Source: Nocardiaceae bacterium (GTDB lineage Bacteria; Actinomycetota; Actinomycetes; Mycobacteriales; Mycobacteriaceae). Taken from it: 32,318 bases of DNA. The stretch is taken from the NCBI GenBank assembly GCA_021372355.1, contig JAJFUQ010000061.1:1-32318 (forward strand), given 5' to 3'. Shown piece by piece: positions 25,643-32,318 of this stretch (position 1 is its first letter; every line of letters begins with the position of its first letter). The translations under genes were made by a program, and so were the position numbers. The notes under the pieces were generated by a model. That model worked only from the letters and a program-made list of their open reading frames with translations, was not told the DNA's origin and searched no databases.

Positions 25643-26581
25643 CTACCGAACGGTGTTGTGCTGAGTACCGAGATCGAGCGCACCGTCGTCGGTGCGAATC
25701 GACGCCACGACCTGGTCGCCTGGCTTGAGGTAGGCGCTGCTCTTGGCCTGTGCCTTGACGAACAACTGCCACTTCGTGTCTTCCGGGAGCAGCCCGGCGA
25801 TCTTCTGTGCGATCGCTTTCGGCGGCTGGAGGGCGACACCACCCGGCGTACCGGTGAGAATCACGTCGCCGACCTCGAAGTTCTCGAGTTGCGAGAACTC
25901 GGTCAGAGAGTCGGCCGGCTTGAAGACCATGTCCCCGGCGAGCGAGTCCTGACGCTTCTTGCCGTTGACCGACAGCGTGAGACGGAGCTCAGGCCAGCGC
26001 GCGACGTCGGCAGCATTCTCGGGCACGCACAGGTACGGACCGACCGGGCAGAACGTGCGGTAGCTCTTGCCCTTGTACCACTGACCCTGCGGCAGTTGGA
26101 TGTCTCGCGCACTGACGTCATTGGCGACGACAAAGGCTCCGACGTACTCGGCCAACGTCTCGGCGGTGACGGTGACCGGCTCGGTGATCGGCTTGCCGAG
26201 GACGATGCCGAGTTCGACCTCGTAGTCGAGAAGCTGCACGTGAGAGGGGGTGACGATGTCGTCATCGGCGCCCGACATCGATGCCGTCGACTTGGTGAAG
26301 AGCATGTTGAACGCCCGGCCCGGGTCCATCCCGGACTCGACCATGTGTGAGCGATAGTTGGCCCCCTGGCAGAAGACCTTCACGCCCGGGAGAGGGTTCA
26401 ACGGAGTGACATCGGCCAGCGGAATCGCCTTCGTCTTGGCCTTTCCGAGAACGTCGCGCGCCGCCTTCACGCCTTCGGTCAGAACCTCGGTTGTCGAGGT
26501 GTAGTTCCCCGGCAAAAGCAGGACGTCGGCGCCTGCGACGACTCCCCAGCCGTCGCTGTACCGGATCAGATTGATGCTCAT
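25643..26581 (-). CDS. Fumarylacetoacetate hydrolase-family protein
   Basis: This 312-residue member of the FAH family hydrolyses, decarboxylates or hydrates beta-diketo or enol acids from aromatic ring cleavage. Metal ligands are visible as E121 and E123 in LLDYEVELGIVLGKP and D155 in ANDVSARD. Other family segments are FCQGANYRSHMVESG near residue 70 and GDVILTGTPGGVA in the C-terminal part. It overlaps the upstream dioxygenase gene by four bases and is followed by the monooxygenase after 5 bases. In this context it most likely acts on the ring-cleavage product of the dioxygenase, taking the place usually held by an alpha/beta hydrolase (MhpC) or the hydratase step (MhpD). Which reaction it performs cannot be told from sequence alone. 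Confidence 0.92.
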   Translation of the reverse strand: MSINLIRYSDGWGVVAGADVLLLPGNYTSTTEVLTEGVKAARDVLGKAKTKAIPLADVTPLNPLPGVKVFCQGANYRSHMVESGMDPGRAFNMLFTKSTASMSGADDDIVTPSHVQLLDYEVELGIVLGKPITEPVTVTAETLAEYVGAFVVANDVSARDIQLPQGQWYKGKSYRTFCPVGPYLCVPENAADVARWPELRLTLSVNGKKRQDSLAGDMVFKPADSLTEFSQLENFEVGDVILTGTPGGVALQPPKAIAQKIAGLLPEDTKWQLFVKAQAKSSAYLKPGDQVVASIRTDDGALDLGTQHNTVR

Positions 26582-27708
26582 CGGAGGGCCACTTTCGCTA
26601 GTCCCAGCAGGCGCTGGGCGGTGAATTCGTTGTCGCGGTCAGCGAGCGCTGACACGAGGTGCTTGATGAAGTGCGGAGAGGGGTTTGCCTCGAGGAAGTC
26701 GCGCGTCACCGCGGGACCCCACTGCGAGAGCCCGCTGGCCGACATCTCGGCCCAGCCCGGTTCGACCGTGTTGTCGAACATGTCTCCGTCGGCGAAGTGC
26801 TCGACGAGAAAGCCGTCCGGGTCGCGCCAGTAGTCGAAGAGTTGACTGCCTTCGATATGTCGCCCGACGCCCCACGAGTGCTTGTAGCGCTGCTCCTTGA
26901 GGTACTCCCCGCCCGCGGCGAGCGCGTCGAGGTCAGCGACTTGGAAGGCGGAGTGGATGTACTTGCGTCCCGGGCCGAGCGTCATCGCCAGGGTGTGGTG
27001 GTCGGCGGGCGTGCTCCCGCGATCGCAGCGGATAAAGGCCATCGTGGCGCCCAATTGGCGCTGACCCGGGAAGTAGAGGAAGTCGCTGACGATGAGGCCG
27101 AGGTGCTGCTGATACCAGTCGAGCGCGCGGTTGAAGTTCGTCGATTCGAGCACAACGTGTCCGAGGCGTTCGACGCGAGCGGGCTCACGCGGTGGCCGCT
27201 GAGTGGCGTTGACGCGGTTCAATTCGCCGTTGACGTTGAACGTGAGCTTGCCCTGCAGCGCGAGCGCCGGCAGTTCCGCGACACCCGCCACGACGCGAAG
27301 CGGGATGCCCGACGGATCGACGAGGTCCACGCCGATGCCGCCACCCGGGCTGGTCAACTCAGTGACCTGCGCATTCGTTGCCTTGGCGAGCTTGCGGACA
27401 TCGGCGGTGTCGACAGCCTTGAACGCGGGGCCGATGAACCGTGACTTCGCGCCCTGCCGGATGACGACACACTGCGTTCCCGCGAGGGCCCCACGCAGGT
27501 AGAGCGTGTCGGGCGTGCGCGCCGCGGTGATGAAGCCGAAGTCGTGGGCGAACTGCTCAGCCGCATCGAGGTCCGGCTTCTCGAACTCCAACCAGGCGAG
27601 GTCTTCGACCTTGATCACCGGGTTCTTGGCCTTGTGGGCTCGGTCTCCCTTGATCGCACCCTGTTCGCTGTGCAGATCCTCATGCACATCTCTGGCTGGT
27701 GTCGTCAT
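26578..27708 (-). CDS. Type I extradiol ring-cleavage dioxygenase (VOC superfamily)
   Basis: This 376-residue two-domain enzyme of the catechol 2,3-dioxygenase type opens a catechol ring next to the hydroxyl groups using Fe(II) and oxygen. The C-terminal domain shows likely metal ligands H184 (LGHVVLES), H252 (KYIHSAFQV) and E303 (FLVEHFADGD). Candidate catalytic residues are in DHHTLAM (237-238), RH (284) and Y293 in FDYWRDPDGF. The N-terminal domain lacks such residues, as in the family. The start at 27708 follows AAGGGA; an earlier in-frame ATG at 27741 would lie inside an operator. It is the first gene of the operon, divergent from a TetR gene, and its N-terminal 30 residues are an unusually polar extension. 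Confidence 0.9.
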   Translation of the reverse strand: MTTPARDVHEDLHSEQGAIKGDRAHKAKNPVIKVEDLAWLEFEKPDLDAAEQFAHDFGFITAARTPDTLYLRGALAGTQCVVIRQGAKSRFIGPAFKAVDTADVRKLAKATNAQVTELTSPGGGIGVDLVDPSGIPLRVVAGVAELPALALQGKLTFNVNGELNRVNATQRPPREPARVERLGHVVLESTNFNRALDWYQQHLGLIVSDFLYFPGQRQLGATMAFIRCDRGSTPADHHTLAMTLGPGRKYIHSAFQVADLDALAAGGEYLKEQRYKHSWGVGRHIEGSQLFDYWRDPDGFLVEHFADGDMFDNTVEPGWAEMSASGLSQWGPAVTRDFLEANPSPHFIKHLVSALADRDNEFTAQRLLGLAKVALR

Positions 27709-27727
27709 TTTCGATCCCTTCACCGTT

Positions 27728-27745
27728 ACTGATGACATCATCAGT
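27728..27745. promoter_or_regulatory. TetR operator, copy 1
   Basis: ACTGAT, six bases, ATCAGT, with inner bases extending the palindrome to arms of 8. It lies immediately upstream of the dioxygenase start. A second copy of the same layout is centred 53 bases away. Confidence 0.75.
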
Positions 27746-27780
27746 TAGCCCGCGTGGCAATGTCAAGGGATGTCATCAAA

Positions 27781-27798
27781 ACTGATGCCGCAATCAGT
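27781..27798. promoter_or_regulatory. TetR operator, copy 2
   Basis: ACTGAT, six bases, ATCAGT again, 20 bases before the TetR start and just upstream of its -10. The two copies face the two divergent genes. Confidence 0.75.
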
Positions 27799-27805
27799 TA
27801 TGTGA

Positions 27806-27811
27806 TAACTT
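27806..27811 (+). promoter_or_regulatory. -10 element of the TetR gene
   Basis: TAACTT is followed by seven bases and the ATG at 27819, so the mRNA is leaderless or has a one-base leader. Confidence 0.5.
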
Positions 27812-27818
27812 GGGCACC

Positions 27819-28460
27819 ATGACCGAACCTGCAGTGGCCAATCGCGTGGACCGCAGAAAGGCGCGCACTCGCGCCGCGCTCATCGGCGCGGCCCGCGAAT
27901 TCCTGGCCCGGGACGGCGGCGCCGACGTGAGCATTCAGGAGATCACCGAACTCGCGGACGTCGGATTCGGGACGTTCTACAACCACTTCGCCAGCAAGAC
28001 AGAGCTTTTCGATGCGGCCGTGGCGGAGACACTCGAGGAGCACGGCGCGCTTCTCGATGAGATCACCGAGGGACTCGACGACATCGCCGAGGTTTTCGCG
28101 TCGAGCGTCCGGCTCACGGTGCGCCTCTACAAAACGCACCGTCAGATCGCTCAGATCATGTCCAACACCGGGCCGCAATACCTGAAGTCAAACGGCGGCC
28201 TTGCGCCCCGGGCCCTGCGGGACATCACCGCCGCGAAGGTCGCCGGCCGCTTTGAGGTCACCGATCCGGTCGTCGCGCTGGCCTGCACGGGCGGATCGAT
28301 ACTGGGCGTCCTGCACATCCTGGAAGGCTCGTCCGACGCAGAGATCGATCGCACGTCCGACGAGGTGGCAACGAACCTGCTTCGAATGTTCGGACTTTCC
28401 GGCGCCGAAGCTCGGGACATCGTCTCGCGCCCGTTGCCGATGACTTCACCCCGGAGCTAG
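27819..28460 (+). CDS. TetR-family repressor of the ring-cleavage operon
   Basis: This 213-residue TetR regulator has the N-terminal helix-turn-helix at about residues 38-57 (VSIQEITELADVGFGTFYNHF), a typical TetR/AcrR pattern, and a ligand-binding C-terminal domain with no recognisable signature. The start at 27819 is chosen over an in-frame TTG 9 bases earlier because of the -10 position. It is divergent from the dioxygenase-FAH-monooxygenase-ligase operon, and both promoters carry the same inverted repeat ACTGAT-N6-ATCAGT. It is therefore very likely the local repressor of that operon and of itself, released by a pathway metabolite or CoA ester. Confidence 0.9.
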   Translation: MTEPAVANRVDRRKARTRAALIGAAREFLARDGGADVSIQEITELADVGFGTFYNHFASKTELFDAAVAETLEEHGALLDEITEGLDDIAEVFASSVRLTVRLYKTHRQIAQIMSNTGPQYLKSNGGLAPRALRDITAAKVAGRFEVTDPVVALACTGGSILGVLHILEGSSDAEIDRTSDEVATNLLRMFGLSGAEARDIVSRPLPMTSPRS

Positions 28461-28554
28461 CCGGGCGCGTGCTTAACTGACACAGCGCACTCCGAGTCCG
28501 CGTGGGCGGACGCGTCGTCCACCAAATCGACCACCGCACAAGTTAGTTCGCACA

Positions 28555-29598
28555 TTGAGCAAGCTCGTTCATCGCGCCGAAGTGGCCAAGCTGGCCGCTC
28601 TGCTAGCCGTCCCTGCCGACGAGCTGACGTATCTCGAACCACTGGATACCGCGACGATCATCGAACTTCGCGAACAAGCCTTCGACATGCTTCTCGACGC
28701 CGACCGCGAACAACTCGGGCGCGCTGCTCGTGCGGTTTCCCGGGTTCCCGTCTCGTTTGTCGCCCGCATCGCGACCCGAAGAGTTCCGCCACGCCTGGCC
28801 GCGCGAGTCGCCGAACTTCTCGCCACACCTCGGGCAGTCAAGCTCGCCACTCGGGTGCCCGCCGACTACCTCGCCTACATGGCCCCGTACATCGATCCGA
28901 TCCGGGTCGCCCACCTGCTTGCGGTCGCTCCGATCGACACCGTTGCGCAGGTTGCACGAATCCTCGACCAACGACACGACTTTCATTCGATGGGCCGTGT
29001 CGTGTCACATCTCGACGATGCCCGGTTGCGCGTTGCCTTCGACGCGGTGTCAGACGACTCGATAGTCCGCACGATTCCTTTCGTGGAGAACTCGACCGGA
29101 ATAGACCGCATCCTCAACCGCCTGAATGACGACCGCATCATCAAGATTCTTCACTTCGTCGACGAGCACGACCGCTGGGTCGAGATCCTTCAACTCATCG
29201 CGGCCACCGGAAACACTCAGCGTGCCCGACTCGCAGACATCCTCATGCACCTCGATCAGACGACGCGCACGCACATCCTGCAAACGGTTGCCACGTTCGG
29301 TGCCTGGGACATCTTTCTCGCACTGTTCGGCGTGCTTCCCCCATCCGGCCGTGAATACTTCGCGGCGTTGATCGCCCAACGACCACCCGAGTTGCTGGAA
29401 TCAATTGTCCGCGCTGCCGTGCAGGATTCGCTGTGGGCGGATCTGTCCTGGTTGGTCATCGCGATGCCGCCGCAGGCCGGCCGCGACTTCCTCGCGATGT
29501 GCGCGCGGATTGCCGACGAAACCGGCAGTCCCGGGCTTTCGGAACTGGTTCGACAGCTTCACGAAGTGACGGACCCGAAGACTTCCCCGACCACCTAG
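28555..29598 (+). CDS. Helical-repeat protein of unknown function (347 aa)
   Basis: No family is recognised. The protein starts at a TTG and is almost wholly alpha-helical by composition. It appears to be built of repeated helix pairs of about 30-40 residues, in which a Leu/Ile-rich helix alternates with an acidic-Arg turn. Examples are LDDARLRVAFDAVSDDSI, LNDDRIIKILHFVDEHDR and LDQTTRTHILQTVATFG. The pattern resembles MgtE-N-like or HEAT-like superhelices that bind proteins. There is no signal peptide or clear transmembrane segment. The gene stands 94 bases behind the TetR gene and 32 bases before the AhpD-like gene, so it may share a transcript with the latter. The start codon is uncertain because no strong ribosome site is seen. 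Confidence 0.7.
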   Translation: MSKLVHRAEVAKLAALLAVPADELTYLEPLDTATIIELREQAFDMLLDADREQLGRAARAVSRVPVSFVARIATRRVPPRLAARVAELLATPRAVKLATRVPADYLAYMAPYIDPIRVAHLLAVAPIDTVAQVARILDQRHDFHSMGRVVSHLDDARLRVAFDAVSDDSIVRTIPFVENSTGIDRILNRLNDDRIIKILHFVDEHDRWVEILQLIAATGNTQRARLADILMHLDQTTRTHILQTVATFGAWDIFLALFGVLPPSGREYFAALIAQRPPELLESIVRAAVQDSLWADLSWLVIAMPPQAGRDFLAMCARIADETGSPGLSELVRQLHEVTDPKTSPTT

Positions 29599-29630
29599 CC
29601 AGCGCGTCACCGTTCCGCGCAAACGTTGCG

Positions 29631-30191
29631 ATGACTACGTTCAACCCTGTGGAACAGAAACCCCCTCGCATCAACCCCGGCAGCTTCCGCGAACTCGGCC
29701 CCATCAACTGGGGATTGTCGAAGGTCATCAGCGCGGCAGCCGGAACGTCCAACGCGAAACTGTTCAGCACGTTGGGCCGCACCGGCGGGACGTTCCTCGG
29801 CTGGCTGCACTACAGCGGCCAGCTCATGCCCGGTGGCTCACTGAGCCGGCGGGACACCGAGATGATCATCCTGCGCGTCGCGCACCTGCGTGCCTGCGAC
29901 TACGAGCAGGATCATCACCGCCGACTCGGCGCCAAAGCCGGACTTACTCCGGAGATTCAGGAGCGCATCAAGGAAGGCCCGGACGCGGCCGGCTGGAGTG
30001 ACAAGGAACGGGCACTTCTCAACGCGGTGGACCAGATTCTGCTGACGCGCGGCCTGGAAGACGCCGAGTGGAACGCACTCGCGAAGCACTACGACGAGCG
30101 GCGACTCATCGAAATCTGCCTGGTCGTGACGCAATACGACGGCTTGGCCACGACGATCGGCGTGCTGCAAATCGGTCGCGATCAGTTCTAG
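29631..30191 (+). CDS. Carboxymuconolactone decarboxylase / AhpD-like protein
   Basis: This 186-residue protein of the carboxymuconolactone decarboxylase family has the all-helical AhpD-like fold. The family core is seen as IILRVAHLRACDYEQDHHRRLGAKAGL (residues about 79-105), with C89 and H95-H96. The second Cys of the CxxC motif of true AhpD peroxidase partners is absent, so it is closer to the single-Cys branch of uncertain activity. The ATG at 29631 is chosen because the domain fits it; the frame is open further upstream inside the preceding gene. It follows the helical-repeat gene by 32 bases and converges with the TetR gene at 30219, leaving 27 bases between. Confidence 0.85.
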   Translation: MTTFNPVEQKPPRINPGSFRELGPINWGLSKVISAAAGTSNAKLFSTLGRTGGTFLGWLHYSGQLMPGGSLSRRDTEMIILRVAHLRACDYEQDHHRRLGAKAGLTPEIQERIKEGPDAAGWSDKERALLNAVDQILLTRGLEDAEWNALAKHYDERRLIEICLVVTQYDGLATTIGVLQIGRDQF

Positions 30192-30218
30192 AAGAACAGC
30201 CTGGCAACCCGCCGGTCG

Positions 30219-30899
30219 TCACTTCGCTTCTGCAGCAGTTCCGGTCGACGCTCGCACCAGATAAGTGCGCGCAAAGTGCCGAAGATGGTCCGCGGTGTCG
30301 AGTTCGAAGTAGCTTGCAGGCGTCAGGACTATCGAATGCGCGAATCGCAACGCGATTTCCGCCGCCGCTTCCGGGTCGACGTCGGTTGCCTGGCCTTCGG
30401 CTTGAAGCGCCCGCAATTGCGCGGCGAGGAACTCGCGGCCGGCCGCGAGGATCGGCGCTCCGTCAATGGTGAGTAGCCGAAGGAGCGCTTCCGGTTCGGC
30501 CTCGAGCAGACCGGTGATCAATGGGTCGTTTCGAACGATGTTGACGGCGAGGGTAAAGCCCTCGACGAGGCGGTTCTCGACGGTGGACTCGGTCGACACC
30601 GCATCCGCGACGGTGCTCAACATGTTTCGGCACCAGCGGGCGAACGCTGCCTGCACGAGCTCGTCCTTGGACGCAAACTTGCGGTGCACGGTGGCACGGT
30701 GAACTCCGGTGCGGCGTGCGATGTCGTCCACACTCACGCGCCGTAGCCCGAATTTCGCGAACTCGTCGAGCGCTGCATCGAGGATGCGACCGGACGTCTC
30801 GTCGAGTTCAGTGCCGGCCAGCAGGGTCGCGATGTCGAGGTATCCGATTTCTCGCACCGCACTATGTTCCCAGGCCGACCCGGATCGCTGCGCGAGCAT
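30219..30899 (-). CDS. TetR-family transcriptional regulator
   Basis: This regulator of up to 226 residues has a TetR helix-turn-helix in the N-terminal part (about residues 56-76; VSVDDIARRTGVHRATVHRKF) and a ligand-binding C-terminal domain. It lies 6 bases behind the MpaB-type oxygenase gene on the same strand, so the two are probably co-transcribed. The start is uncertain: ATG at 30899 fits the close spacing, while a GTG at 30857 would give a protein 14 residues shorter that still includes the whole DNA-binding domain. Likely targets are the operators in the divergent region at 31794-31872, which would make this regulator a controller of its own operon and of the short-chain dehydrogenase. 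Confidence 0.85.
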   Translation of the reverse strand: MLAQRSGSAWEHSAVREIGYLDIATLLAGTELDETSGRILDAALDEFAKFGLRRVSVDDIARRTGVHRATVHRKFASKDELVQAAFARWCRNMLSTVADAVSTESTVENRLVEGFTLAVNIVRNDPLITGLLEAEPEALLRLLTIDGAPILAAGREFLAAQLRALQAEGQATDVDPEAAAEIALRFAHSIVLTPASYFELDTADHLRHFARTYLVRASTGTAAEAK

Positions 30900-30905
30900 C
30901 GGCTG

Positions 30906-31766
30906 CTACCCGGTGGTCGCGGCTCGCGTCAGCCCCGCGCGAGCTCGTGGCTGGTATCGCACGTCCGAAGGAAGCAGCGGCCACACTCGACGGATTACTG
31001 CCACGCGCAGTTTGAACTGCGTGCGCTGCCAGGTACCCCACGGAATTCCGAGCTTTTCCCGCGCGACCGGAGGCATCGTTCCGCCGACGATCAGTCGGTA
31101 CTGACGCATGAACGTCTGGCCCAGCAACCGCCATACGATGTTCGGCACCTGGGGTGGGCGCAGCTCGTTCGGCGTATCGAGTTGACTCGCCAACCAGGCG
31201 GCGGCCGGTGTGGCTTCCAGGCGTTCGGCGCACATTCGATCGAAGTAGGCCTTGAACGCGTACCAGTCCTCCGGCATCGGGCGATCACTGACGCCGTAGT
31301 GGCGGTACCACTGCTGCGCCTCGGCATACAGCGCCTGCTTCTCAGCGTCACTCAGTCGGTGGTCGAACGTGTCGACCATCGTGACCACGCCCCACACCAT
31401 CGTGGCGTGCGCCCAGAAGAAGGTCTCCGGATCGAGGGCGTGGTATCGCTTGCCGTGTTCGTCAGTTCCCTTGATGTCGCGATGGAATTCGCGGATCTTC
31501 GCGGCGGTCTCGAGTGCTTGCGGTCCGTCGTAAACAGCGCCGGCGATCTGCGGAACTGAACGGAATACGCGATCCCAGGGCTCCTCGAAGAACTTGGAGT
31601 GCTGTGTCACGCCAGCCCCCAGACCGGGGAGCATCAGCTCCAACAAACCGACCGAGGGAACGACGAGATAGAGCCGCCACTCGCCGAAGTACTTCCACAA
31701 CAGCGAGTCGGGTCCCAGTGGTTCAAGCGGCTTCAGTGGCTCCGCCTGGGCTGAACTCGAATTCAT
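30906..31766 (-). CDS. MpaB-family (DUF2236) oxygenase-like protein
   Basis: This 286-residue protein resembles the oxygenase MpaB family (DUF2236), related to the haem-dependent latex clearing protein Lcp. The family core is IREFHRDIKGTDEHGKRYHALDP followed by ETFFWAHATMVWG (about residues 93-128), where the His of WAHAT is the likely haem ligand. Another conserved part is YRHYGVSDRPMPEDWYAFKAYFD. There is no signal peptide, although a hydrophobic stretch occurs near residues 30-50. The substrate is unknown; the family includes enzymes acting on polymers and hydrophobic secondary metabolites. It heads a small operon with a TetR gene and is divergent from a short-chain dehydrogenase. Confidence 0.88.
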   Translation of the reverse strand: MNSSSAQAEPLKPLEPLGPDSLLWKYFGEWRLYLVVPSVGLLELMLPGLGAGVTQHSKFFEEPWDRVFRSVPQIAGAVYDGPQALETAAKIREFHRDIKGTDEHGKRYHALDPETFFWAHATMVWGVVTMVDTFDHRLSDAEKQALYAEAQQWYRHYGVSDRPMPEDWYAFKAYFDRMCAERLEATPAAAWLASQLDTPNELRPPQVPNIVWRLLGQTFMRQYRLIVGGTMPPVAREKLGIPWGTWQRTQFKLRVAVIRRVWPLLPSDVRYQPRARAGLTRAATTG

Positions 31767-31793
31767 GACTACTCCATTCGCTTCGTTGCGTTA

Positions 31794-31822
31794 ATGCGAC
31801 GGTACATGACGCTTTGTCGCAT
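31794..31822. promoter_or_regulatory. Inverted repeat ATGCGAC / GTCGCAT
   Basis: Arms at 31794-31800 and 31816-31822 lie just upstream of the mpaB-like start. A related imperfect palindrome centred on TTAA overlaps at 31785-31800. Confidence 0.45.
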
Positions 31823-31850
31823 CGGAATATCCATTTGGTTCACTATTCAC

Positions 31851-31872
31851 TGTGCCATTGACAACTGGCACA
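31851..31872. promoter_or_regulatory. Inverted repeat TGTGCCA-N8-TGGCACA
   Basis: Perfect 7-base arms lie 21 bases before the short-chain dehydrogenase start, overlapping its probable promoter. This is a typical operator size and place for a TetR or GntR regulator. Confidence 0.6.
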
Positions 31873-31893
31873 TTAAGCGGTGACTCTTGACGT

Positions 31894-32318
31894 GTGCTCA
31901 CCAACCTCTTCGGATCAAGCCGTCAGCGGCTCTCCCACAACGCCGATGCCGTCGTCACGGGTGCTGGAAGTGGCATCGGCCGGGCATTCGCGATCGAGCT
32001 CGCCAAGCGCGGCGGACGGATCGTCTGCGTCGACATCAACGCGGCACGTGCAGCTGAAACCGCCGACGCCATCGGCAGTGCCGCCGAGCCCTTCACCTGC
32101 GACGTCGCGAATCGTTCCGATATGGAGAGCCTCGCGCTGCACGCAGAGCTCAGCTTCGGCGGCCCGCCAACATTGGTCATCAACAACGCGGGCGTCGGAA
32201 TCGGTGGTCGACGCATCGGGTCCATCGGCCTCGACGACTGGGAATGGGCGCTGGGCATCAACCTGATGGGCGTCGTCTACGGGTGCGAACTCTTCGTCCC
32301 GCAACTGCGAGCAGCCGG
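31894..32318 (+). CDS. Short-chain dehydrogenase/reductase, N-terminal part
   Basis: The first 141 codons of an SDR enzyme are present; the gene runs off the window end. Starting at the GTG at 31894, the frame reads into the NAD(P)-binding motif VVTGAGSGIGRAFA (about residues 20-33). VDIN follows as the likely cofactor-specificity loop, then CDVANR, and VINNAGVGIG with the structural NAG motif. The YxxxK active site lies outside the window. The mapping of this frame was done by direct translation. It is divergent from the MpaB-type oxygenase, with two inverted repeats between, and GACTCT six bases before the start could be a leaderless -10. The substrate cannot be told. Confidence 0.85.
   Translation, partial: MLTNLFGSSRQRLSHNADAVVTGAGSGIGRAFAIELAKRGGRIVCVDINAARAAETADAIGSAAEPFTCDVANRSDMESLALHAELSFGGPPTLVINNAGVGIGGRRIGSIGLDDWEWALGINLMGVVYGCELFVPQLRAA

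Overview
The window is high-GC, densely packed DNA from an actinobacterium. It most likely comes from a mycolic-acid-producing member of the Mycobacteriales (Rhodococcus, Nocardia or a close relative). The pointers are a mycolic acid methyltransferase-type enzyme, a RamB regulator, a FadE5-type acyl-CoA dehydrogenase, a wax ester synthase/DGAT and a FadB2-isocitrate lyase pair. Several genes also have actinobacterial leaderless promoters (TAnnnT six bases before the start codon). Genus-level placement is inference. No tRNA, rRNA, CRISPR array or insertion sequence was seen.

Layout. 1-2218: the end of a saccharopine-dehydrogenase-like enoyl reductase, two tandem paralogous small membrane proteins (73 and 74 aa, unknown function) and a solute-binding lipoprotein. 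2215-5569: a zinc alcohol dehydrogenase downstream of a full-length MetE-like protein that has lost its zinc ligands. 5679-7983: fadB2 and isocitrate lyase (icl). 7984-8551: a 568-base regulatory region with RamB-like boxes, a CRP/GlxR-like site and two TetR-like operators. 8552-9958: wax ester synthase/DGAT. 10031-12150: a NagA-like protein lacking its catalytic core, a DUF2510 membrane protein and a response regulator. 12147-15162: a histidine kinase coupled to that regulator and divergent from an ABC exporter. 15386-16665: an unknown membrane protein and a second DUF2510 protein. 16718-19196: ramB and a mycolic acid methyltransferase-type gene. 19260-24093: fadE5, a tocopherol-cyclase-like gene and a fatty acyl-CoA ligase. 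24090-28460: a four-gene aromatic ring-cleavage operon (extradiol dioxygenase, FAH-family enzyme, FAD monooxygenase, and the ligase) divergent from a TetR repressor gene. 28555-32318: a helical-repeat protein, an AhpD-like protein, a TetR regulator, an MpaB-type oxygenase and the start of a short-chain dehydrogenase.

The common theme is lipid and carbon-source metabolism. The glyoxylate shunt (icl), beta-oxidation (fadB2, fadE5, fadD), storage lipid synthesis (WS/DGAT), cell-envelope lipid modification (CMAS) and the acetate/propionate-responsive regulator RamB lie together. ramB and icl keep the divergent orientation known from the Mycobacterium tuberculosis ramB-icl1-fadB2-umaA-pcaA locus, but here they are separated by about 8.7 kb of other genes. 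The most unusual item is the MetE-like protein: three of four zinc ligands and a further catalytic His are substituted in an otherwise intact two-domain protein. Next in interest are the tandem small membrane proteins with a conserved His-rich tail, the NagA-like protein without its core, and the tocopherol-cyclase homologue beside fatty-acid genes.
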